A DNA stretch of 64,000 nucleotides, taken from positions 62,001 to 126,000 of the forward strand of contig JAIVFJ010000065.1 in assembly GCA_025765615.1 (NCBI GenBank). Direction: 5' to 3'. The translations under genes were made by a program, and so were the position numbers. Position 1 is the first letter of the stretch; each line of letters opens with the position of its first letter. Source of the stretch: Zopfochytrium polystomum (lineage: Eukaryota; Chytridiomycota; Chytridiomycetes; Chytridiales; Chytridiaceae). The notes beneath the pieces were generated by a model. The model did no database searches, had not been told where the DNA came from, and worked only from the letters and a program-made list of their open reading frames with translations. Positions 13,013-25,000 of this stretch are shown here, piece by piece.

Positions 13013-16000
13013 ATGTCCCAACCAAATGGGGAAATTAAAGAGGATCTCTCAACGCTGGCTTCTGCCACCACAACCGCACACAAGAACCCAAAGCTGCACG
13101 CTAGAGCCGCTCAAGGGTTTGGCCCTCTTTATGAACAGCCGGATGGACGGCGTTAGTGGGGCTTTGTGATGCGCGGCCGGTGCACTGCGGTTGCTCGGCA
13201 CCTGGGGCACCTAGTGGAAACTTCTTTCTTGTCATTTGCGACAATTTTTAGAGAGCTTCCTCATCCCACAACAAGGTTTTGAGTCGCCGATTGTTGCAGG
13301 CCACATCCACATTAACTGGTACGGCACGAGTCAGGGCCACTTAGTTCGTGGCCACCGTAAAGCCAATCCTCCTGCTTACTCCTAAAACCTAGGGTTTTGT
13401 GCGGAATGCGCCAGGATGTTCTTCGAAGGGACGGCTTTCCTCTAAACACTGGCAATAGCTCCCGCCTTTCCTCCTGGCAGCAGGGCTTCGATATTTGGTC
13501 ATCTATCGGTTCGGGAGTTCGAAATGCGATAGTTGTAGCGCCAACAACTGCGCCGGGGAGATTGGACTCGAAGGACCTGCTCAATAAGAACTTGGTGTGG
13601 CGCCCGTTCCGTCTGCGCTTGTTTGTTGCTGCGGAATGAAAACGAAAATTTACATGCTTTTCCAGAACTGGCTTAGTCTCGCCTGCGTCGTCATCTTTGT
13701 GGGACTTGCTGCTGTACCCTTGGCAGTAATAATATGTTGCTGCTGCTTAAACCGCCCAGTCACGAAAACCATCACTCAGTCCACCCGGTCGTACTTGACA
13801 ATTGTTGGGCTGTTGCTGATTGTAACCTCATCATTGTAAGTAATTTAGCATATGAACACCACCAACTAACGAGAATCACTCCGTAGGATTGCGCTTATTA
13901 CAGGCATTGAGGCCTCATTCCTAATTACATCCGCGTTAAAGTCAACAAAGGCAACGGCCGACACGCTTATACTTCAAGGCCAAGCCACCGTCTCGATTCT
14001 ACCCAACATTTCCCGGTCGGCGGTAGCAAACGTCAGTAGCAATGCTCAGAATGTCGTCGATTCGGTGTACGGAATCGTCGACATTGGGGCATTTCAGACA
14101 CAACTCGTTGGACCAAACGGCACCGGCCCTGCGGAGCTACTTATTTCCACGTCGAGTGACTTGATGGATGGAATTCAAAAAGTGCGTGACGAGGCTGCGA
14201 GTCTTGATGCCCAGATCAACCAATTAGCGGCCGCACTGACCCGGTTGAAGACTGGTGAGTCAGTTCTTCCCGCCTACTCCCAAAAGTAAGCTCCCAAATC
14301 AAACAACGACAGCATTGTTGGGGATATTGTCTCGTTACTGATGCACGACTTCTACTGTCCATCTTGCCCTACACGGCCCAATCACTCCCTAGACTTGAGC
14401 TTGCTGAGCCAAAACATGACCAAGCTGAACGGACCGCTCCCGGCAACAACGCAAAAAAACATCTACTACAAGCTCCGCAACACATTTCCGACCGACGGCT
14501 TTGCAAAAATCGACGAGGCTCTCTCGAACATGACGGGCGCGGTGGGCGAATTTGTGAAAACACCCGTGTCCAGCCGCCTCAAGCAACTCGACAGCATCCC
14601 GGACCTCAGCGCTGTGCGCACGTACCTCGCGCCCGTAGTGGATGACCTCAGGGCGACAGTGGAGCGGCTCGTGACGGACCCCGTCAAGGCGGAGGTTGCG
14701 GAGAGGATACAGAACGCCAGCGTCAGCGCGGTGCAAGGGGTCGACGACTTTGCGTTGTCGGCAGGGGTCCAACTCGGGACGGCGGGGTCGACAGTGTCGG
14801 ACCAAGGGGAGGTTGTGCGGAGGTACGACGGAATGAGGGCGACTGTTGCCATTGCGGCGCTCGCGCTGTCTTCGTTTACGGTGGCGCTGGTGGTCGTGTT
14901 TGTGGTGCTTCGGCTGGCCCCTGCAATGAAAATGTGAGACTGATAAGCTATATGCTCTGACGAACATGCAGCACGCTAAACCCGCCGAACAAACCTTCCT
15001 TCCTCCCTAACCCAAAACAGAACGGTCTTTTTGCTCGCATTTTCCTCCTTCTTTCTTTTGATGCTGGCTGCAATATCATTTGCTTCTACTGGGGCGGCAG
15101 GTGAAGGTGAGATCCGCAATTTTGGTTGGCCTTTTATGAATGTCTTCAGAACAACTTTCTGAGAGCACATTTCCCAGTTTGTACCGTTGCGACAGACAAG
15201 GATGCAAGATTTCTTTCGGCAGTGAATGTTGACTTGGGGACGAAATTCCGAAACTTCCATTCTGCGAGGGCCGCTTGCCTTGACGGAAGAGCAACAAGCC
15301 TCGTCGACGTTGCGTTGACGCTTGGTGTGTCGCCATCGGCTCTAAATCTAACTCAAGCGGCGGTTCCCGTCATCGAAGGGTACAACTTCAGTAGTTACAC
15401 CACCATAAACATCGGGTACGTCGTGAGCAGTCGTTCTCTCTCTTTTCTTTTCAGTTTTTGTGTCCAAAGGTGCTAGAGTGAAAACTCATCTCTTGGAATT
15501 TCTTGCGTTGTAGCGTCATCATTCCAGATGACGTGCAGTCGGTCGCCCGCAAGCTCGACAACTACACGTCCGGCAGCGTCGCGTCGTCTCTCAGCTTTGG
15601 CAAGCTGACGGACCTCGACTCGTTCAACGCCTCTGCGATTATGGCGGCCACCTCCAAGCTCCAGAGCTCCATCCAGTCTCTCCAGACGGCGCAGAACAAC
15701 TCACCAAACGACGTCCTGGCGGCGGTAGCACCAGTCAATGCGTCCGCAAAAATCACGGTCGACGATTTGGCTTCGCTGACCGCTGCGCTGGAACAGACCT
15801 TAGCAGCCCAGGCTCAAACAGATTCTGACGTGCAAATTGTGCAGGCGTTTGTGGCTTCTTTAAGGTTGAATGTGAGCGCCGCGAACGACACGGTCCTGGG
15901 CGTACAGGTTGGAAGAGTGTGGTCAAATGACTCGAACTTGAACGGAAGGCGCGAAAGTACTTTTGTGCTCTAATGCATTTTTCTCATGGGCCCAAAAACA

Positions 16001-16737
16001 GTCGCTGCCACAACTCCTGAAAAGCCTTTACGATCAAGTTTTCGACATGACGAATGCCTTTACGAGCAGTGCGTCGCGCAATGTAAGAATAATAGTCGTT
16101 CAGTTCTAACGCATCTAAACTCGATCAATCCATCCTGCCACGTTGCACAGCTCACGGCGTTCATCCCAACCATCAAGCAACAGCTATACAATGTAACAGA
16201 TACGGCTATGGACAACGTCAAAGCAAGGTTGGAATGCACAGCCATTATGGGTCAGACGCAAAACCTCCAAAACTACGCTTGCCGTGATTTAACGTGAGTA
16301 CGCACTTGAAATGTGGCAGGCAAATTACAATTCATTCTCCATCCTCACTCTGCTAATCATCTCTTTCATCCGCGCCGATTTCTACTCGTCACCCCTGTTT
16401 CGTTCACTTGCTCCATCCAGGCAAGCGCTCGACGCGCTGTGGCTGTCGTTCCTCACCTCGGGCGCGTCGCTGTTCGTGTGCCTGTCGTGCATGGGGTGCA
16501 TCACCAATCGGCTCGCGCGACGGCGCCAGTCGCTGGAAGGCGTCGACGGCGGCGATGTAGACGACCGCCTGTCTGGGCGTCCAGACGCCGAGGGAAACTT
16601 TCCGTCTTCGGACACGCTTACATCGTCCACAAGCCTCGTCGGTGGTGGCAACGGCAGTGACGGGGACAAGAGCAAACGCAGGCATTTTGGGAAGGTGTGT
16701 GTGTGTGCGTTTGTGTTTGTTTCGGTTCCTTACTGAC

Positions 16738-16789
<52 letters not shown>

Positions 16790-16851
16790 CTAAGTCCGAC
16801 CCTGGCATTGGCAACTTTAAGCACCCCGACGAGGCGTTGTTGGCGGACTGA
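13013..16851 (+). CDS. Prominin-like five-span membrane glycoprotein
   Basis: About ten exons. An upstream piece starts at ATG 13013 (MSQPNGEIKEDL) and is less certain. The exon ending near 13639 has GFDIWSSIGSGVRNA and DSKDLLNK, like the prominin pre-TM1 segment. TM1 (NWLSLACVVIFVG) is followed by ICCCC, then TM2 (YLTIVGLLLIV) and extracellular loop 1 (about 13920-14840) with many N-x-S/T sites. TM3 (VALVVVFVVLRL), TM4 (LLAFSSFFLLMLAA), loop 2 (about 15150-16295, with Cys and glycosylation sites) and TM5 (LTSGASLFVCLSCMG) follow. The cytoplasmic tail ends DEALLAD, stop 16849-16851. The order TM1-Cys cluster-TM2-loop-TM3/TM4-loop-TM5 is that of prominins (CD133), which shape plasma-membrane protrusions; tweety-type or PRM1 proteins are alternatives. 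Several internal exon joins are unresolved, notably near 14280 and 15110. The last intron (16695-16794) holds a (TC)23 run. Confidence 0.6.
16741..16786. repeat. (TC)23 microsatellite inside an intron
   Basis: Perfect TC dinucleotide array in the last intron of the prominin-like gene, ending eight bases before its 3' splice site, where it acts as the polypyrimidine tract by position. Confidence 0.9.
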
Positions 16852-17195
16852 GTGCAAATGTCGCGTTGTCCGATTTCTTTTCTTCTATCTGTAGCAAGTG
16901 TTTGGACAAGAAAAAGAAAAGGAAAAAAAAGGATAAAAAGAACCCGTGAGTCACGTGAACGAGAGGATGTTCGGAGATCCCTTGGGCCAATCCGAGACCA
17001 AGGAAAATCCCCGGACAACGCTTCTTCACATCTCCCTTCTATTCCCTGTTCCCTCCGCTCAACCCTCCCCGATTTTCCAACCTTCTCGTCCTCCCGTCCT
17101 CCTCATCCGTTCGGTCGGCACCTCCGGCTCTCACATCTACTCAAACAACCTCAACAAACCGACAAGAAACCGACAACACTTCACAAACAAGAGCC
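16852..17195. other. Intergenic upstream of the MPC2 gene
   Basis: A/G-rich then C/T-rich spacer. The C/T-rich part (about 17030-17120) directly precedes the MPC2 start and probably forms its promoter and 5' leader. No coding evidence. Confidence 0.5.
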
Positions 17196-18069
17196 ATGGC
17201 CTCAGCCCCTGCAACTGCCGCCGCCCAGTCGTCCCTCAGGTCGGCTTTCCTGAAGTTTTGGAACCACCCCGCTGGTACGTGAGGAGAGAAAGAGAGAGAA
17301 CGTGCGTGTGTTGCGTGTAAGTGAGAGATGGAGAGATTGAATTTGAAAAGTGCAGCAGTAGCAAAATGATGTTTATTTGAAACAATTTTGGAAATGACGG
17401 CGATCTTTTCCGGCCTCGAAACCCCTCTGCTCCCCCTTCCATCACTTACAGGCCCGAAAACAATATTCTTCTGGGCCCCGGCAACCAAATGGGTGAGTGA
17501 GTGGGTTTCCTTAGGAACGAGTGCACAGCTGGCTGCCACACCAATAAATAAAAAGAAAAAGAAACGGAACGAATCTTGAATAAAACCTGTCCCCTACTCT
17601 CTATAACTTTGGGCACCCCGCTCTTCTTTCAGGCGATCGTCGGGGCCGGCCTCAGCGATATCAACCGACCAGCGGAGTCGCTGTCCCTGCAGCAGAGCTT
17701 TGGTGCGCTCCTTTTTTTTTTTTTTTTTTTGCTTCCCTCTCGAAGCTCCAACCGAAAGTAACCTTTTTGGTCTGCCCAATTAACAACAGCGCTCGCTCTG
17801 ACCGGCCTGATCTGGTCTCGCTACTCGGTGGTGATCGTCCCGGTCAATTACAACCTCATGAGCGTCAATCTCTTTGTGGGCGCGACTGGCTTCTTCCAGC
17901 TGTACCGGATTTGGGAGTGAGTCTCCGCCGAGCCCACTTGCTTTTGGAGTTTTGACGCTTTCTCAATCTGAACCTTCCCTTAAACAACTCGTTCGCTTTG
18001 CGCCTCAACTCTTCGCTTCCGTGCAGTCATAGGCGTCGGGTGAACGTCACAGAAAACGAAAATGTCTAA
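17196..18069 (+). CDS. MPC2: Mitochondrial pyruvate carrier subunit MPC2
   Basis: Small inner-membrane protein that pairs with MPC1 to import pyruvate into the mitochondrial matrix. Five exons fit exactly: 17196-17274, 17452-17492, 17633-17702, 17790-17916 and 18027-18069. They give 119 residues, the normal family length. Diagnostic blocks are FLKFWNHPAGPKTIFFWAP, TKWAIVGAGLSDI, RPAESLSLQQS, GLIWSRYSVVIVPVNYNL and NLFVGATGFFQLYRIW. Three hydrophobic segments match the carrier fold. ATG 17196 begins a short Ala-rich N-terminus. All introns are GT..AG; the third contains a T18 tract. The C-terminus ends NVTENENV. Identity is very strong. Confidence 0.95.
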
Positions 18070-18335
18070 ATATACTGTATGTTGAATGAAAGAATGAGGA
18101 ACATAGTGCAAACACAACTTCAACGCTGCAGTTTTTTTTTTGCTGGAGAGCCTGTTTAACGCCTTTAACAGAAGCGAGTTGACGTTTGGCAAAGCAGCGC
18201 ACGCCGAAAGCGACCGGGACGGTAGGAGGCACAAGAGGTGGGATCCTCTACCGGAGATCGACTTCGCGGCTCACAACGGATCGTTGTTTTCGTGCCGTTG
18301 GTGTCGGTCGGCAGCAGCCTCGCCTTGCCCTTCTC
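18070..18335. other. Spacer after MPC2
   Basis: MPC2 3' region. Short open frames on both strands have no conserved motif. Confidence 0.4.
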
Positions 18336-18391
18336 ATGTTGAATTCTAAGCAGCTTTCAATTTTGACAGCGGGACTTGCGTTGTTGGTTGG
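18336..18391 (+). other. Possible signal-peptide exon of the WSC gene
   Basis: ATG 18336 opens MLNSKQLSILTAGLALLVG, a good hydrophobic signal-peptide core, followed at once by GTAAGC at 18392. The phase (two bases left over) fits an acceptor at TTTTCAGAG just before the WSC reading frame near 18880, giving one protein with a secretion signal. The intron would be about 485 nt, long for this genome, and would contain the T29 run and the ACAG repeat. The join is an inference. A separate small gene is the alternative. Confidence 0.35.
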
Positions 18392-18465
18392 GTAAGCTAG
18401 TAAGAATAATTAGATTGGCGACTGGCATCTTCCAGCTCGTTTTGTTTCGCAAAATTTTGCCAGAT

Positions 18466-18470
<5 letters not shown>

Positions 18471-18499
<29 letters not shown>
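18471..18499. repeat. T29 homopolymer
   Basis: Uninterrupted run of 29 T in the region between MPC2 and the WSC coding exons. Confidence 0.9.
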
Positions 18500-18764
18500 G
18501 GCATTCACGCGTTGGGGCGGCCGGTGCCTCCCGATAAAAAAAAGAAAAAACAGGAAACAATGTCTTTCCCGTTCTTTCTTCTTTCATTTTTCCAGTTGCC
18601 AAAAATGGAAGGAATGGGAGGGAAACACCACCAATCAGTGCGTTTGTCTACAAAATCCGGAGAAGAAAGGAATTGGAGGAACCAATCACTGAGGGCCCGG
18701 GACCATTGATGACCGAGACAGAATTTTATCAGCCTGAGAGAGACAGCCGGAATGAATGAACGGA

Positions 18765-18797
<33 letters not shown>

Positions 18798-18804
18798 TAG
18801 ACAG
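18765..18804. repeat. (ACAG)n tetranucleotide repeat
   Basis: About nine near-perfect ACAG units with one GATA variant, about 100 bp upstream of the WSC coding exons. Confidence 0.85.
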
Positions 18805-18901
18805 AAAAGACCGTCAGACAGATGGCTTGCGCGCTGTGCTCTCCGATCTCTCCTCCATTTCTTCCAACGATTTTCAGAGCGAACACTCACCCATCCATCC
18901 A

Positions 18902-21800
18902 ATGGCCGTCGCAACAGTGCCAGGATGGTCGTACCTCGGCTGCTACGTTGACCAAGTCTCCCCCGCCCGCTCCCTTCCCTGGGCGCTCGGCGGAGGCTAC
19001 ACCCCTGCGTCTTGCACTGCTGCCTGTGGCCCTCTCGGATTTCCCCTTGCCGGCCTGGGTAAGCCGCGGATCGTCGTCATTCTGCGTTTCCCGGCTGTTT
19101 GCTCACCACTCCCCATGCTTAGAAAACGCCGGCGATTGTTACTGTGGATCAGTCGTACCAACCGCCGTTGCAAGCGCCAACGCCTGTAACAAGGAGTGCA
19201 AAACCTTGCCTGGAGCTCTTTGCGGTGCTGCCAAGCGGCTAACATTGTACAAAAACTCCAAAATTGCGACCTTCGTCCCGTCGGCTCCGGTTAGCATTCC
19301 TCCATTCTCGTACATTGGCTGTTTCCAGGATGTTACGAGCAACCGTGCCTTGCCCCAAAGGGTCAATGTACCTGGAACATTTACAAATGAAGCATGCGTT
19401 GCTACCTGTCTGAGCCGAGGATACTCCTATGCTGGAACCGAAAACTTCTCCGAGTGAGTCTGAGTTTTCTTCAGGCGGCGTCGCGCGGGTATTGCTCTAA
19501 CTCATTGTAGGTGCTTCTGCGGCGATTCTCTGGTCGCAACAAAGCTTGATGAATCTTTCTGCACTGCGCCTTGCCAAGATGACACCCACGAGGTTTGTGC
19601 ATCGAGAAGAAGTTTCGAACAAATCTGACACGTCTTTCAGGTCTGCGGAGGGTCTTCGACGTTAACCGTCTACCAAGCCAAACTTCCAACTCCCCCAGGA
19701 TGGTCGTGCCTTGGCTGCTACGTCGACACTCTGACTCCGAGATCCTTGCCCGTGCAAGGTCCGCAGTTTGGAAACAACACTGCTTGCGCCCTGTACTGCG
19801 AAAGCATTGGTTATCAAGTGTCTGGTACTGAGTACTACGACGAATGCTGGTGCGGAACGACTATCCCGGAGAAAGCACCCGACAGCGAATGCAACACCCC
19901 TTGTGGACACAACGGCCCTGAAATTTGCGGTGGACCGGGCCGTCTCTCCATTTGCAAGTCAGACAACAACCCACCGTTTACGCCCCGGCCACCAACAATA
20001 GACTGCTGGCAGCGGCGGGGATGCTTTGTTGACACTGTCAACCCTCGTTCGCTTCCTGTACGCGGCTCGATAAACTCTGCGAATGCCACTAATGAGCTGT
20101 GCGCAGCAGCATGCCTTGCTAAAGGCTACACTTTTGCTGGAACAGAGCACTTTAGCGAGTAGGTGAAAGACCCGTCGTGTTTACCCAGCTGATGAACGAA
20201 TTTCAGATGCTTTTGTGGGGATTCCATTCGCGGCTTGACCAAAACGGATCTAGGAAACTGTACTCTTCCCTGCTCTGGCGACCACCACGAAGTTTGTGGT
20301 GGAAACGGGCTGCTTCTTATTTACGAGTACACATGCACAGCGACGACGACGAGAAGCACCTCATCCGCGTCTAGTTCGTCGTCCTCCTCCTCCTCTTCAT
20401 ATTCGCCTTCAGCAAGCTCCTCCGGCTCAACGGCGGCGCCGTCGACTTCGCTCACCTCAAGCACTTCAAGCTCGGCGAGCTCGTCGAGCGCCTCTACGTC
20501 CTTCACATTGGTTTCTTCGATATCTACTTCAACACCAACATCAAGCACTGGAACTACCAGCACTCCATCTGAATCTGCCTCGACGGCAAGTTCTTCTGGG
20601 ACGTCTGTTACAGCAAGCTCGTCGGACACCACTGCTTCCAGCCCAACACCTTCCAGTTCAATCAGCTCGACTGACACCTCGTCGTCGAGCTCAACCTCTT
20701 TCACGTCTCCGAGCTCGTCAGCGACCAGTGATAGTACACCAACGCCAACAATATCATCGTCAACAACCTCGAGTGCAACGGACTCTACCTCCACAGGGTC
20801 AACCTCGAGCTCGATTGTCACCAGTGATAGTTCAAGCACGAGCGCAACGCCGACTTCCGACACCACCTCTTCGTCCACGTCCAGCTCGTCTACATCAGTC
20901 AGCTCTGCATCGACAAGTGATAACACTGCTTCAACTGCGACAACGCCGACAAGCTCGAGTGCAACGGACTCCACTTCGACAACTTCAACATCGAGCTCGA
21001 CGACGAGCGACACCGCCAGTACGAGCGCACCCACTTCGTCGCCAACGTCAAGTTCTTCCACATCGACAAGCCTCACGACGGATTACACTCCGTCATCGTC
21101 AGTCCCGTCCACGTCGAGCACTTCGACAGACTCGACGTCGTCTGCATCCTCTCCAACGCCGTCAACGTCGGGCTCGTCTTCTTCGAGCTCAGGCTCGTCC
21201 TCGTCCTCTACCTCTACGTCTTCTAGCGTCACATCGCTTTCATCTTCGTCTACGTCTGCCTCCACATCCACGTCTTCGTCACAATCGAGCGATTCCACGT
21301 CAGCGTCGTCGTCTTCGAGCACGTCAACTTCGTCGTTGTCGTCGTCATCGTCATCCCCGTCGTCCAGCTCGTCGTCGTCGTCGTCGTCGTCCTCGACGTC
21401 CTCGACGTCCTCGTCGTCTGTCTCGTGGACGACATTTTCTTCGTATACCTCACCGTCGTCGTCAACGCCCGCCACATCGTCCACCCCATGCTCTTCGACA
21501 TCGTCTACCACTATATACAGTCCATCCAGTCCCACGTCCTACGGCCCGTCGTCTCCATTATCGACGGCATCTGGTGGTGGTCCGCCGACCGTTGCAACGT
21601 CGACTCCCCTCACTAGTACCCCCTTCTATTCGGCTTCTACATTGTCCACGGGTTCGGTCCAAGCCGCCTCTTCCACGACGGCAAAATCAGCAACGTCGAC
21701 CCCCAACTCCAACTTGGTTTACAGCGGTGCCGGACTACACCGTTCCGCAGAAGTCGTTGGAGTTCTCGCCGTCGTTGTGGCCGCCATCGCTCTAGTGTGA
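18902..21800 (+). CDS. Four-WSC-domain, Ser/Thr-rich, GPI-anchored-type cell-wall sensor
   Basis: Secreted or surface protein that probably binds wall carbohydrate. Four cysteine-rich WSC domains in tandem begin SYLGCYVD, SYIGCFQD, SCLGCYVD and RRGCFVD. Each has the CxCG signature (GDCYCGS, CFCGDS, CWCGTT, CFCGDS), and three keep the closing E(V/I)CGG. Introns split them near 19059-19120, 19453-19510, 19595-19640 and 20160-20205. From about 20330 to 21650 the protein is almost only Ser and Thr with some Ala/Pro, an O-mannosylated stalk. It ends SGAGLHRSAEVVGVLAVVVAAIALV-like, a GPI-attachment tail rather than a cytoplasmic domain. In-frame ATG is at 18902 (MAVATVPGWS), but that start lacks a signal peptide, so a 5' exon is likely upstream (see 18336). 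Stop 21798-21800. Confidence 0.88.
20340..21650 (+). repeat. Ser/Thr codon-repeat stalk of the WSC protein
   Basis: About 1.3 kb of TCG/TCC/AGC/ACG/ACC codons inside the WSC gene. The purest block (about 21300-21420) is runs of TCG with AGC and ACG. The composition gives long open frames on the other strand (acidic Glu/Asp/Val) and in another frame (Arg-rich), which are artefacts. Confidence 0.85.
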
Positions 21801-22052
21801 ATTTGTTACCAGCTTGTCGTTTGTTAGATGAGGCTTTTGCACCTCTGTTGTGCTCCCTTTCTCACACCTCTATTCGCCAGCGTTTGTTTGAATCTGGGTC
21901 TTCTGCCAGCGTATTATAAAGAGCGCTGTTGTTCAATGCTTCTTGGTGACAAAACGACGTTTAGAATGCGCTTTTCAGTTAAATTTTCGGTTATGAAATA
22001 GGGGGACGAGAACAGGACGATTTTATTTTCTTTGTTTCGTTGTTTTCCATCG

Positions 22053-25000
22053 CTACTCCGAGTCTGAGAACACAGATAAACTCCTTGAATGTGTTGAACC
22101 CATATAGCCATTCACTTCCGGCCGACCCATTTTATCGGCGCCCACTCCACCGTCGCCGCTAGAATTTCCTTCGTCCGCAAAGCCGCTATCAATCGCAGCG
22201 GGTGACGTGGTCGGCTGCGATGCTTTGCCTTGGTCATCGCTGCCTTGGTTACCATCTTCGACTTCAGAGTCCGACTCAAACACGTTAATAGGTGCGCGAC
22301 GCCTTGGTGTTGGGATGATCGTTTCTGAGCGGCTGTCGTCGTCATCAGAATCGGAGACCAGCGCCTCAAGGTTGTGGCGCTTTGCATTCACCCTCCTGCC
22401 GGCGACTTTTTGTTCTTTGACCGGCCTTGAAGCAGTGGCGGCTGCGAGTGCATGGATTGGCATCTTCGCAGTGGCCGCTGCAGCCGCCGCGACTTTTGCG
22501 CGGAGCTGACGCTCTTTTTCAAAGAATTCCTCGTCGTCGTCTTCATCCGAGGAGTCAACAAACTGGAAAGATGTGAGAAAGAAAGGAAAAAAAAAATCAT
22601 GCAAATACACAGATAGATAAGCAAGGGAAAGCCGAGAATGACCGACCTGCTTCGACAGGCTGCTCTGGATGGCACCGGATGATTTCACGCGTTTTGCAGG
22701 AGGCCCGTCGCTTTCTTTCCTTTTCGTTCGACGTTTCTTCGACCGCTTTTTCAAAAACTTTGACAGCGGCTTGCCGTCATCGTCGAAAGGCTTCTCAATA
22801 AAGTCCTGTATAATCTTGCAATCGGAAAGCAAATCGTCAGCCGATTTTGTCCTCGGAACAATCCACGCATCCGTGTCTTCGTGTTCCTCCGCTTTGACGA
22901 GCCGCAGCAACATTCGAAACGCGTTGCAGATTTTCAACTCCAACAAGACGTCATTTGGGGCTAGGGAAGTGTCAAGAAAGGAGAGGGCAAGGCAAAATCA
23001 TCGCTCTCACCTCTTTCCGTCAAATCGACAGGTTCGATATCCTCTGTATCCGTCAGCGACCGCTTCGCCGCGATCGCTGTCATGCACTAAGCACTTGCAT
23101 CAGTAACGCGGAACGTTTTTGCGGACACTCACTGTTGTGACCCAATCGACAAGAGCCCGTTTATTGTCTTGAATTAAGATGGAAACAGCTACCCCAACTT
23201 GCTCGCTCCATGTCAGACTTGTAATGGAGTTAGCAAATCTTGAAACAATTTGGCCAAAGAATGCACCTTGGCTTCACTTCGATTTCCCCAAGGTCGCTAA
23301 ATAAAGTGATTATAAAGTGATTAGAAAGAAAATCCTCGCAGCTGTTCGAGAACCTTATCGCAAGGGGCTCCTTTTTGGTTTCTTCCGTTTCGTCCCATGA
23401 AAAGTTTTGGATTCGTACACAATCGGACCTGGTTTTCGGAAAAAGCGCCTTCGAGTCAAGAGTTTAGCAGGAGGTGCAGAGACGGACGACGACCCACATC
23501 AATGAGGAGCATAGGATACGACTCCAATGCACCTGAAAGGCGTCTGACGATATGATTTGCGAATGCCTGCAACTCCTTGCCTTCGGGAGTTCGCAGAAAG
23601 TGAGTCGAATCGAGAATACGAGCGAACAAGTCCAAAGTTGAGACCTGTTCTAATTTTTAGCGATATATGGATGTTGTTGAAGGACCAACTTTATAGCAAA
23701 GGGACTCCATCTTTGACTTGACGCAAATCCTATGAAGCATCACCGTAATATAATGAACGTACTTAGGCTCGATCGTCTCGAAGCGTGAGAGCAGGTCGCA
23801 GTAAGTACGAACTACAGACTCGTATGCGAAGTCCTGTTCCAAGCAATGAGCAATAAACCAAAAAAGCAACCTTTCAGATACCATCTCAATTTTTTCGAAG
23901 CGGAACTCCCTTTCCACTGTTGTCTCTACAGGCTTTTCGTTCTCGTCTGAGGAGTCATCCTCTCGTAACCCTGGTTCTTTTCAAAACGATTGGTAACTTG
24001 AGGCTCTGAAATGCTGCGAACCTTCATCAGGAGTCTGGGTCTGCACTTTTTTCGCTTTTTTTGCTTGACGTTTCTTCCGACCGACAACGAACGATTTCTC
24101 TTTCGAATAGCTTTGAAGGGTTTTCAACAGAATATGAGTCGTTTCTACCAGTACTTCAAGGTACCTGCATTGAATTTTAAAACGCTAATTGCGACGGCTA
24201 TTCTTACCGAATGCTCTGGCTTTTGTAAGTACGACAGAGCGCAACTAAAGATTCCACAATCCACTCCTCATAAAAGATGTTGCGCAGAACATTTTCCCCA
24301 AGATCTCGAATTTCCTCATCGGAAGACTGCATCATCATATTCAGAATCAAAAGCTGCCATTTTGAAGTGAGAAATCAAAAAGAGTCTGGCCGAAGGGAGA
24401 TCAGTCGTACAAAGTTTTTAAGGCAGTCCAGGGTCACTTGAACTTCTGTCCATTTCTGCGCCGATTAGAGCTACAAACACGAAATCTCAGAATACCTTTT
24501 CTTCTTGGTAGATTCGAAGTCTCTTCAGCAGGAAGAGAAGACCACGTTGATCCATGAACGAAATAACTCGGTCTAGATTGATTTCGTCAGAGCGTACACT
24601 CTTCAATTCACATTAGTTTAACAATGGGACGGACCGCCTCGCACCTGAAAAAAGCGAAGAACAAACGACACGGTCTGTATAAATTGGAAATAATTGACTT
24701 CTTGAACAGTTCCACGTTCAATGTCGAAATCTCGCTTCACTGAGCGAACAAATGCTTGGAAAGGCATCAGTATTTTCTCCATTGAACGTTTTTTCTAACT
24801 GTTGAAGCCCTCTTTCGTGAAAGAAACGGCAAGACGGTGGAGAACTTGGCGCGCTTCTTTGGACTGAAGCCTCCGAATACCCGGATCAACCTCACCCACA
24901 AATTAATGTTCCCTACCGGCAATTCTGTCGGCTTACCTCTGGCTTTTGCTCTCGCACTAAGTTTCGCCCCATTTTCGATGAATCTAGTGCGCGGCCGACC

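Noticed and set aside
13490..13580. Possible tRNA near GGGAGTTCGAAATGC
   Set aside because: A T-loop-like string only. No paired acceptor or anticodon stems, and it lies in a coding exon.
18498..18760. Small protein with KIRRRKELEEPITEG
   Set aside because: An attractive frame, but no in-phase start exon could be joined. It may be intronic sequence of the WSC gene.
20321..21535. Long acidic open frames on the minus strand opposite the WSC stalk
   Set aside because: They mirror the TCG/ACG codon repeat of the real gene and have no conserved motif.
20296..21795. Arg-rich plus-strand open frame overlapping the WSC gene
   Set aside because: It is the out-of-frame reading of the Ser/Thr codon repeat.
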